Part shown: positions 30,245-36,943 of the stretch, one piece after another
Position numbering within the stretch: the stretch's first letter is position 1
Layout: each line of letters begins with the position of its first letter
DNA from: Rhodospirillales bacterium
GTDB lineage: Bacteria > Pseudomonadota > Alphaproteobacteria > Rhodospirillales > Defluviicoccaceae
Reading direction: 5' to 3'
Length of the DNA stretch: 64,000 bases
Assembly (NCBI GenBank): GCA_016712375.1
Contig: JADJRE010000010.1
Coordinates: 1-64,000 of the forward strand
Position numbers and translations under genes: made by a program
The notes under the pieces: model-generated
What the model saw: only the letters and a program-made list of their open reading frames with translations
What the model was told of the DNA's origin: nothing
Databases searched by the model: none

Positions 30245-31119
30245 ATGACCGGCAAGGCGGGCGTCGAGGCGATACCGGCGGGAACGACGAGCGGCACCGC
30301 AGGTTCTGCTGGCGCATCACCTCAGCGGCGGAAGCTGCCGACCATTCTGCGGAGTACGACAAGGTCGCGCGCGAATGCGCCGACGACGGCGTCGATCATC
30401 CCCGCTACCTGCTGCGCCTGGTGGAGCTGGAGCTGATCGACCGGGAACGCCGAATGGTCGAGCGGCGGATCAAGGCGGCACGCTTCCCGGCGGTCAAAAG
30501 CCTCGACACCTTCGACTTCACCGCCATTCCGAGCCTCAACAAGATGCTGGTGCTCGAGCTCGCTCGATGCGAGTTCGTCCTGCGCCGCGAGAACGTCATC
30601 GCGCTCGGCAATTCCGGCACCGGCAAGACGCATGCAGCCCTGGCTCTCGGTCTTGCCGCCTGCCAGAAGGGGTTCAGCGTCGCCTTCACCACCGCCGCCG
30701 CCCTCGTGCATCAGCTGATGGAAGCGCGCGACGAACGACGGCTTCTGAAGCTGCAGCGTGATCTGCAGGCGGTGAAGCTCCTGATCATCGACGAACTCGG
30801 TTACGTGCCGCTGTCCCCGACCGGGGCGGAACTTCTGTTCGAGGTGTTCTCCCAGCGCTACGAGCGCGGCTCGACCCTCGTCACGTCCAATCTGCCGTTC
30901 GAGGACTGGACCTCGGTGCTGGGATCGGAACGGCTCACCGGCGCGCTGCTCGACCGGCTGACCCACCACGTCCATATCCTCACCATGAACGGCGACAGCT
31001 ACCGGTTGAAGCAATCCGCCGGACGCCGTCGTCCCGCCACCCCGGCCGATCGGGCGGAGCAAAACCAGGCCACCGCCGACACCGTCAATCCCGAGACCGG
31101 CGAAATCGGCAAGCCCTGA
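30245..31119 (+). CDS. istB: IS21-family helper ATPase IstB, frameshifted at 5' end
   Basis: AAA+ ATPase that helps IstA choose targets. From about 30350 one frame is intact: EYDKVARECADDGVDHPRYL, Walker A GNSGTGKTHAALALGLAA, Walker B LLIIDELGYVPLSPTGAELL, sensor region STLVTSNLPFEDW and RLTHHVHILTMNGDSYRLKQ. The first 35 residues (around QVLLAHHL and RRKLPTIL) are spread over two other frames, so one or two indels precede 30350. ATG 30245 is the likely start. The stop at 31117-31119 is followed by a strong hairpin. Confidence 0.85.
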
Positions 31120-31139
31120 TCCTCGAGGCAAACCGACGA

Positions 31140-31173
31140 CACAGCAAGGGGGCCCGATCGGGCCCTTGCTGTG
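31140..31173 (+). terminator. Hairpin downstream of istB
   Basis: CACAGCAAG and CTTGCTGTG flank a near-perfect GGGCCCGATCGGGCCC core (two extra G on the left arm). It begins 20 bases after the istB stop, inside the IS. No U-run follows, so it may protect mRNA or terminate imperfectly. Confidence 0.55.
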
Positions 31174-31246
31174 CTGCGCCGCTTTCGCCCAAATGGCCTG
31201 CTTTTACTCCGCCACAGTGGCCCGGAATTGCTCCGCCGTTGACAAC

Positions 31247-31252
31247 AGGGCG
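31247..31252. repeat. Right copy of 6-bp target-site duplication
   Basis: AGGGCG directly right of the IS element, matching 28652-28657. Confidence 0.7.
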
Positions 31253-31634
31253 CGGTTGAAGTTGCGAAATTGGATCTTCGGCAAGAGTTCGTGCACCAAA
31301 AAGGTGTTGGAGTCCTCAGTATGGATTTCAACGTTGATGCGCCCCTCGCACAATTTTTGCAGGTAAGCCGTTTTATGAGGGTTCATGTCGATAAAGTAGA
31401 ACCCGTCGAAGGGCGGCGTTACGCGCAAGGCGCGCACGGGGCTTCCGTCGATCAGTTCGCCAGTCTGCTTCGAGAGGTGAGCCCCGGCCCCGCTGAAACC
31501 GTCGATGTAGTATTTTTTTAGGCGCGGAGCGCCTTTGAAGGCCGCCGTATAGGCCGCTCCGTATTTCTCCACAATCTCAAGCTTGAGTTCAGACCAGTAG
31601 CCGATTTCATCGAACTGGAAGGGTAGAGAGTCTG

Positions 31635-32399
31635 TCACGCGACAACCCGCGTTTCCTGCTGCTTCGGTGCATCGCGCTGGCGCCTTGGAAACTGGTTCCA
31701 CTCCTTGCCCTCAAGCAGCCGGCCGCCAGCCTTTGGCGAACGGCCTCCCCACTGCTTAAAGAAGAAGGCCACGCCCGCGCGGACACACTGGTTGCGGATA
31801 TTGATCACCCAACTCTTCTCCATCGGTCGCGCGCGGGGGCCGCTCTCGCCGCCGACGATCACCCAATCAATGCCTGTGAGGTCGAGCCTCTCGACAGGTG
31901 CTAGAAGGGGCTCGATTGACAGGAAGCGAACGCCAGCGTTCGCCGCCTGAAGATGCGCAATGCGCGTCGTCGCCTTCTCATCCTCGACGGACACGCCAAG
32001 CCAGATGTGCCGGGGCGCAGGCCGCTTCCGGTAGCGGTCGTTGACAAATTTCTGCAGGAGTGAACTCCGCTTAGTCAGCACTTGGTATGTGTGCCAGCTT
32101 GCCCGCTCCATCGTGTCAAACACGTCCGCGATGTAAGCTGGAGGGATTTCTTTGTGGAACAGGTCGCTCATCGAGTTGACGAACACCATCCGAGGTCGCT
32201 TCCAGCCGAGCGGCTGCAGCAGCCGCTCCGGCCGCAGCGTGAGGTCAAAGCCAGTCTCGAAGGGATGACCTAGCACTCCGCGGAATCGTTCCGAAAAGCG
32301 CGCCGCGTAACAGTTATCGCAACCGGCGCTGATCTTGGTGCAGCCCGTGACTGGGTTCCACGTTGCGTCTGTCCACTCGATGGCGCTGCGATCTGCCAT
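31635..32399 (-). CDS. DUF5131 (phage Gp37/Gp68) three-Cys-motif protein
   Basis: An intact 254-residue protein. The N-terminal signature IEWTDATWNPVTGCTKISAG continues into a CxxCYA motif, giving three cysteines spaced Cx6Cx2C, similar to a radical SAM cluster loop. Further family segments: PRMVFVNSMSDLFHKEIPPA, YQVLTKRSSLLQKF, HIWLGVSVEDEKAT, RFLSIEPLLAPV, VIVGGESGPRARPM and FFKQWGGRSPKAGG. ATG 32399 has GGAGG six bases upstream, so upstream in-frame starts are rejected. The stop overlaps the tcmP start by four bases. TcmP was named as the partner of this family; the joint function is not established. With tcmP disrupted the module is probably non-functional here. Confidence 0.85.
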   Translation of the reverse strand: MADRSAIEWTDATWNPVTGCTKISAGCDNCYAARFSERFRGVLGHPFETGFDLTLRPERLLQPLGWKRPRMVFVNSMSDLFHKEIPPAYIADVFDTMERASWHTYQVLTKRSSLLQKFVNDRYRKRPAPRHIWLGVSVEDEKATTRIAHLQAANAGVRFLSIEPLLAPVERLDLTGIDWVIVGGESGPRARPMEKSWVINIRNQCVRAGVAFFFKQWGGRSPKAGGRLLEGKEWNQFPRRQRDAPKQQETRVVA

Positions 32400-32606
32400 C
32401 ACGTCCTCCCACACCGGATGAAGGACTGAAGCCATCTCGCTCATACGTCAACAAGTTTTCTTTGCATGGCTCCTCGGGACTTGCTGCGACCAGGCTCGCG
32501 GTGTCCGCTATGGCTACGAAACCAGAATTGAAGGCGCTCGCATTGCGGCAAGGCGAATCGACGATCCTGGCGAACAGCACGGTCGGCAGCCGGAAGAGGG
32601 CCGACT

Positions 32607-33038
32607 TCACGATGGCTCGTGCATCGGATTGAAGACCGGAAGGCTGACGAAGTCTTTTTCGTTGTCCGTTACCACCACACAGTCGTTCGCACCGGCGACG
32701 GCGGCGATGATCATGTCGAGGGCGCTTGGCGGTCGGCCGGCGGCCGTCGCTTGCGCCATCAGCCCGGCCCAAATCAGGCCTGCCCTGTCGTCGAATGGCA
32801 GGATGCGGCCCGCGAACAGAGCCTGTGGCCCTTCCGGGCCCGAAAACCAGGAATCGAGCGCCGCGCGCTTCCGGCCGTGCGGTTTCTCCAAGATGCCGCG
32901 CCGGATTTCGGCAAGGGTGAGCGAGGAAATGAAGAGATCCTCGTCGCGCTGAGCAGCCATCCAGCGAAGGAGCGGTCCCGAGGGCTGTGGCTTGACGACG
33001 TTGCTGATGATGTTGGTGTCGAGAAGATAGTGGGTCAC
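32607..33038 (-). CDS. PIN-domain ribonuclease toxin (VapC family)
   Basis: 143 residues with the acidic PIN active site: Asp in YLLDTNIISN, Glu in SLTLAEIRRGILE, Asp in SALDMIIAAVA and Asp in CVVVTDNEKDF. The end (LPVFNPMHEPS) is a typical FitB/VapC C-terminus. GTG 33038 overlaps the stop of the upstream antitoxin gene (GTGA). Expected action: site-specific cleavage of tRNA or other RNA when free of its antitoxin. It lies about 200 bases upstream of the DUF5131 gene on the same strand. Confidence 0.88.
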   Translation of the reverse strand: MTHYLLDTNIISNVVKPQPSGPLLRWMAAQRDEDLFISSLTLAEIRRGILEKPHGRKRAALDSWFSGPEGPQALFAGRILPFDDRAGLIWAGLMAQATAAGRPPSALDMIIAAVAGANDCVVVTDNEKDFVSLPVFNPMHEPS

Positions 33039-33337
33039 AGGTCGACGCTGCGCCCGTCTTCATGCGGGCGTAGGAGATCGAGGTCGGCGCCGACAAGCGG
33101 GGAGCGACGCAATGCCGTCAGGATGCCGCCGCACTTGGGAGATTCGCCAGAAATGGCTTGTTGGACCGTGCGGCGGATCGTCGCGCCCTCAGACCCTTCC
33201 TCGATCAGCTTCCGAGCGAGTGTCCGGATGAGGTCGCGGTCCGATTCGAGAGCCTGGAGCTCGAAGCGAACGATGCCCCGTTTTGTCAGCCGCGATCGGT
33301 AGTTCTCGATTGCCCTCTTCTGTGCGCTGTTGCTCAT
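33035..33337 (-). CDS. Antitoxin partner of the PIN toxin
   Basis: 100 residues, intact. The N-terminus SAQKRAIENYRSRLTKRG and RFELQALESDRDLIRTLARK suggest a helix-rich DNA-binding domain; similar proteins are found before FitB-like PIN toxins. The C-terminal part (SPLVGADLDLLRPHEDGRSV) should wrap the toxin. ATG 33337 lies after GTGGAG. Translational overlap with the toxin gene is the typical toxin-antitoxin order, antitoxin first. Autoregulation by the complex is expected, but no operator is recognised. Confidence 0.8.
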   Translation of the reverse strand: MSNSAQKRAIENYRSRLTKRGIVRFELQALESDRDLIRTLARKLIEEGSEGATIRRTVQQAISGESPKCGGILTALRRSPLVGADLDLLRPHEDGRSVDL

Positions 33338-33374
33338 GGCCGACTCCACGCTATGTCCGGATATATAGCCGAAT

Positions 33375-33892
33375 TTAGCGCTGGCCGCAAGTTACACGCA
33401 TCCCGCCTCTTGTCGCGATACTCTCGTGAGCAGCAATTCCGACGTCCGATGGCAAACATCGCGAACCGTCGCTCTCGGCGAACAGCAGGCGTGGCCGATC
33501 CCCGCACGCCCTATCCGAAACGCCCCTCACCTTCCTGAGGGTGGTTACCGTGGCCTCCAGGCGGTCGAAGAAGCTGGCGGCGCGCGGATCGTCGTGGCCG
33601 CCAATGAACCCGAGGGCGAGGGAGGGGAACACCGAGGCGCGTTTGAAGGCCGCCCATCGCGCGCCGAAGGCGGCGGCGTCGCGATCGCGCTCGAAGGCAC
33701 TCCAGATCTCGTCGTGGCCGAGGAACACCTCGACATGCTCGATCGCGAGCCCGGCGCACTGCCCGTCGGCTGCGAACGGCGCCAGCAGATCGGCGCGGCG
33801 CCTATGACGAGAGCGCCGCCACGATGCTGCGCGCCAAGCTGCTCGACGATGTGCCAGCTACGCGTGAGATCCGATCGGTAGCGCGCAAACAT
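33375..33892 (-). CDS. Unrecognised protein, probably frameshifted
   Basis: The best coding stretch reads LAPFAADGQCAGLAIEHVEV, FLGHDEIWSAFERDRDAAAF, GARWAAFKRASVFPSLALGF and IGGHDDPRAASFFDRLEATV. Codon-like composition and amino-acid use look real. Upstream (MFARYRSDLTRSWHIVEQLG) a different frame is open, so an indel near 33785 is likely. I do not recognise the family. The start and the last 40 residues are uncertain. It overlaps the 3' end of the DUF2061 gene. Confidence 0.35.
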
Positions 33893-34085
33893 GCGCCCGG
33901 CCGCTCTTGGCGGCAATTCCGCCCCAGCGCTGCCATGCCTTTTCGTGGAAGTGATAGGCAACCGTGTTGCAAAGCGGCTCGACCACTGCGACCAGGCTCC
34001 CCACGAGAATGCTGCCGGTCAGCGCATAAGCGACTGTAAAAGCTACCGTGAAGTGTACGCAGGCAAAGGTCAGAGTTTTCACCAT
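33858..34085 (-). CDS. DUF2061 small membrane protein
   Basis: About 75 residues. MVKTLTFACVHFTVAFTVAY, ALTGSILVGSLVAVVEPLCN and TVAYHFHEKAWQRWG match the DUF2061 family of two-helix inner-membrane proteins, including the conserved EPxxNTxxYxxHEKxW end. ATG 34085 is directly before the first membrane helix. The residues after HEKAWQRW are not conserved and may lie past an indel. Function unknown. Confidence 0.7.
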   Translation of the reverse strand: MVKTLTFACVHFTVAFTVAYALTGSILVGSLVAVVEPLCNTVAYHFHEKAWQRWGGIAAKSGRAHVCALPIGSHA

Positions 34086-34587
34086 TGGTGATAATCCTTG
34101 ATGACCGGGCACCGCAGCGGTTCGAGGGAATCGCCGCGCCAGACGATTCAAATCAATTATGTCGGCCGACCAATCTATTCAAACGCAGACTTTCTGTTTC
34201 TACGATCGATAAAGTCGATCGCGCACTTGGAAGTACGTTCGATGATCCGCCTCCATCTGAAGAGGGAGCCGCACCGGCTGGACCTCGGCCATGGTATGCG
34301 CCTGCACGTCCGGTCGTGCACCACGGCGCTGATGTCGTTGGTGGTCGCCTGCTGCGCGGTTGACCACACCGCCGTCGCTGACCATCCGCATCGTTCGCCG
34401 CACCGATCCCGATGTCGTCGAGCGCGAGTGGGCGGGCCTCGAATGGCGGGCCTCGATGGCGTTCTTCCCCTCCGGCGTATCCGCGAGGACGCTGCCGAAC
34501 GGCAGGGTGGCGACCAGCAGTTACCAGAGAATGGTTTTCATGGAGCCTATCTCCTGTCGTTGGGAATGCGGATCAGGCTGCTGCGTA
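34086..34587. other. Gene-poor stretch with a possible broken secreted-peptide gene
   Basis: About 500 bases without a supported intact gene. On the minus strand at about 34542 an ATG starts MKTILW, then a stop, then LLVATLPFGSVLADTPEGKN, which looks like an exported peptide whose signal sequence is interrupted. Several frames change in the following 200 bases. I treat it as remnant DNA. Confidence 0.35.
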
Positions 34588-35100
34588 TTAATGGCGGAGC
34601 CATTCGACAAGATCGATGCGGCCGAGGCGTGCTTCTCCCAGCGGGACGAGCGAAAGCTCCTCGGCGCGGCCGCCGAAGTACCGGGCCTTGGGGTCACTCA
34701 CGACCTCACGCGGGTCACCAACCGCCTTCAGGTAGCGGGCGATGATGTCGATGAACGGCGCTCGTTCCGGCCCGGCGATCTCGACGATGCCGTTTCGTGG
34801 CGCTGCCTGCGCCACATCGGCAACGATGGCAGCAACGTCGTCCGCAGCGATCGGCTGGAACAGGCCGGGCAAAAGCCTGACGGTCTTCCCATCCGCACTC
34901 GAAGCGGCGATGGTGCCGAGCAATTCCAAAAATGGGTCGCGCGGATGATGGTGTAGGGAATGCCGGAACTCTCGCGAAATCTGCAGCCCACGAATCGGCG
35001 AGCGAAGAACCGCGCCATCCGCGCCAGCAGCTTCTCGAAAGCGAGAGTGACACGACCGGGGTGATGCGCCGGCAGAACCCTACTGCGCCGCAAGCGGCAA
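34588..35100 (-). pseudogene. NmrA/SDR-like NAD(P)-binding protein remnant, N-terminus missing
   Basis: The C-terminal two thirds of an atypical SDR are clear: SSGIPYTIIRATHF, then in the next frame LLGTIAASSADGKTVRLLPG, LFQPIAADDVAAIVADVAQA, APRNGIVEIAGPERAPFIDI and ARYFGGRAEELSLVPLGEAR, stopping at 34588. Upstream of about 35090 no Rossmann GxxGxxG motif can be found in any frame, and the linking sequence changes frame more than once. It is a truncated, non-functional copy at the right edge of the accessory region. Confidence 0.65.
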
Positions 35101-35247
35101 TCACCGGGGAGGATGAAATCGCCGTGAACAGGTTGCGTCGCGGTCGTCGGAGCTTGCCTTCTCGGAAAATTTGGCTAACGTTCCGGCGCTTGTTGAAAGG
35201 GGGCGTCGCCGGGGGGGCGGCGCAGGCATTGACGGACCAAATCAACA

Positions 35248-36930
35248 ATGATCGTTCTCGACCGCCTCACCAGGACGTTCGGCCCGCTGACTGCTGTTGA
35301 CGGCATATCGCTCAACGTGGGGAAGGGCGAAGTGCTGGGTTTTCTGGGCCCGAACGGTGCCGGCGAGACAACCACGATGCGCATGATCGCAGGATTTCTG
35401 GAGCCAAGCGCCGGTCGGGTGGAGGTCTGCGGCTTCGATCTCGCGACGTCGCCCATCGAGGCGAAACGGCGCCTCGGTTATCTGCCGGAAGGGGCGCCGC
35501 TGTATGGCGATATGACGGCACGCCATTTCCTTGACTTCGTTGCCGACGTTCGCGGCTTCGGTGCTGCCGAACGGCGGCAGCACATTGATCGCGTCGTCGC
35601 CATGGTCACTCTCGAAGATGTCCTCGACCGGCCGATCGAGACGCTGTCCAAAGGGTTCAAGCGACGCGTTGGACTTGCCCAGGCGCTGATCCACGATCCG
35701 CCGGTACTGGTCCTGGACGAGCCGACCGACGGTCTGGATCCAAACCAGAAGCACCAGGTGCGCGCCCTGATCCGGGGCATGGCGCACGACAAGGCGATCG
35801 TCATTTCGACCCATATTCTGGAGGAAGTGGAGGCGGTGTGCTCGCGGGCGGTGATCATAGCCGATGGCAAGCTCGTGGCCGACGGTACCGCCGAAGCTCT
35901 GCTGCGCCGCCTGCCGGAGCACGATTCGGTCGTCGCTGTAATCGCTGCCGCCGACGTCAAGGCGGCGCGTGCCGCTCTCAGCGACATAGCATCCAGTCGT
36001 ACCTTGCATGAATCGGATGTCGTCGATGGACGGGTGACGCTGCGGCTGCTCGCCGCAGGCAGCGGGCCCGCTCCGCTGGCGGAAGTTGCGCATCGCTTGC
36101 AGGCGGCGGGTGTCCCGGTCGAGGCACTGCGCGGCGAACGCGGCCGGCTCGACGACGTTTTCCGGATGCTGACCACAGGGGCGGTATCGATCATGCTGCG
36201 TGAAGTGCGTGCCGTCGCCCGACGCGAACTGGCCGGCTACTTCTCGACGCCGGTCGCCTACGTCTTCATCGTCATTTTTCTGGCGATGGCCAGCGCCCTG
36301 ACATTTTACGTGGGCGGCTTCTTCGAGCGCCAGCAGGCCAGCCTGGAGACCTTCTTTTCTTTCCATCCATGGCTCTACCGGTTCCTGATTCCAGCGGTCG
36401 CGATGCGACTGTGGGCGGAGGAGCGCAAAAGCGGCACCATCGAACTGCTGATGACGATGCCGATGTCGACCACGGCAGCGGTGCTTGGCAAGTTCGTCGC
36501 CGCGTGGCTGTTCGTCGCCGTTGCGCTGGCGCTTACCTTCCCGCTGTGGATCACCGTCAACATCCTGGGGCAGCCAGACAACGGTGTGATCCTCGCAGGG
36601 TATCTCGGCAGCCTGCTGATGGCAGGCGCTTTCCTCGCCATAGGTTCGTGCCTGTCCGCGATCACCCGCAACCAGGTGGTGGCGTTCATCCTCGCCGCCA
36701 CTGTTTCGTTCTTGCTGTGCATGGCGGGGCTGGAACTGGTGCAGGACGGGGTGCGGGCGCTTTTTCCGGCGGGCGTCGCCGACACAATTGCCGGTTTCAG
36801 CTTCCTGTCCCGCTTCGGAGGGATCTCCAAGGGCGTCATTGACGGTCGCGACATCGTGTTTTTCGTCTCAATGATCGCCTTCTGGCTGTTCGCGACGGTG
36901 GTCGTCGTCGACGCCGAGCGCGCGGCCTGA
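35248..36930 (+). CDS. GldA/GldF-like ABC ATPase fused to ABC-2-type permease, Walker A Lys replaced by Glu
   Basis: Residues 1-312 are an ABC ATPase: Walker A GPNGAGETTTMRM (Glu where the invariant Lys stands), Q-loop region LGYLPEGAPLYGDMTARHFL, signature LSKGFKRRVGLAQALIHDP and Walker B VLVLDEPTDGLDPNQ. Residues from about 316 are a GldF-type permease with six predicted membrane segments, e.g. AYVFIVIFLAMASALTFYVG, LWAEERKSGTIELLMTMPMS, VAAWLFVAVALALTFPLWIT and VVAFILAATVSFLLCMAGLE. In relatives these are two overlapping genes; the join at VSIMLREVRAVARREL could be a true fusion or a lost-base artefact near 36190. First gene of an operon with the GldG-like and DUF4340 genes. Confidence 0.85.
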   Translation: MIVLDRLTRTFGPLTAVDGISLNVGKGEVLGFLGPNGAGETTTMRMIAGFLEPSAGRVEVCGFDLATSPIEAKRRLGYLPEGAPLYGDMTARHFLDFVADVRGFGAAERRQHIDRVVAMVTLEDVLDRPIETLSKGFKRRVGLAQALIHDPPVLVLDEPTDGLDPNQKHQVRALIRGMAHDKAIVISTHILEEVEAVCSRAVIIADGKLVADGTAEALLRRLPEHDSVVAVIAAADVKAARAALSDIASSRTLHESDVVDGRVTLRLLAAGSGPAPLAEVAHRLQAAGVPVEALRGERGRLDDVFRMLTTGAVSIMLREVRAVARRELAGYFSTPVAYVFIVIFLAMASALTFYVGGFFERQQASLETFFSFHPWLYRFLIPAVAMRLWAEERKSGTIELLMTMPMSTTAAVLGKFVAAWLFVAVALALTFPLWITVNILGQPDNGVILAGYLGSLLMAGAFLAIGSCLSAITRNQVVAFILAATVSFLLCMAGLELVQDGVRALFPAGVADTIAGFSFLSRFGGISKGVIDGRDIVFFVSMIAFWLFATVVVVDAERAA

Positions 36931-36943
36931 AGGGCGGAGGCGA

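Larger units (their letters stand above)
28658..31246 (+). mobile_element. IS21-family insertion sequence, about 2.59 kb, inserted in tcmP
   Basis: Bounded by AGGGCG direct repeats. The left end is GTGACAAATT and the right end, read inward, GTTGTCAACG; internal terminal repeats are also seen (left CCGGAGCAAAATCCGG, right inward GGCGGAGCAATTCCGGGCC). It carries istA and istB in the usual order and orientation, and its size is typical for IS21. Both genes contain frameshifts, so the copy is either decayed or affected by the consensus errors seen throughout the window. It lies opposite in direction to the interrupted gene. Confidence 0.85.
28188..31638 (-). pseudogene. tcmP: tcmP (three-Cys-motif partner protein), split by an IS21-family insertion
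   Basis: The 5' part starts at GTG 31638, overlapping the stop of the DUF5131 gene (GTGA), and encodes LPFQFDEIGYWSELKLEIVE, KKYYIDGFSGAGAHLSKQTG and FDGFYFIDMNPHKTAYLQKL up to FRNFNRAL at 31252. The 3' part resumes at 28657 with LCLLDPYGLHMDWEVLRLAG and, after a shift near 28545, RNAIWHHPEKVPRDGIERM. It ends (after a likely lost base in a run at 28260) with ASQKPVAQRIITDIFGKY and a stop at 28188. YIDGFSGAG and LLDPYG look like methyltransferase motifs I and IV, so a SAM-binding fold is inferred. Removing the IS and one target copy restores one frame across the junction. Confidence 0.85.

Noticed and set aside
34360..34956. Plus-strand open frame over the SDR remnant
   Set aside because: Antisense of a recognisable SDR C-terminus on the minus strand; no motifs of its own.
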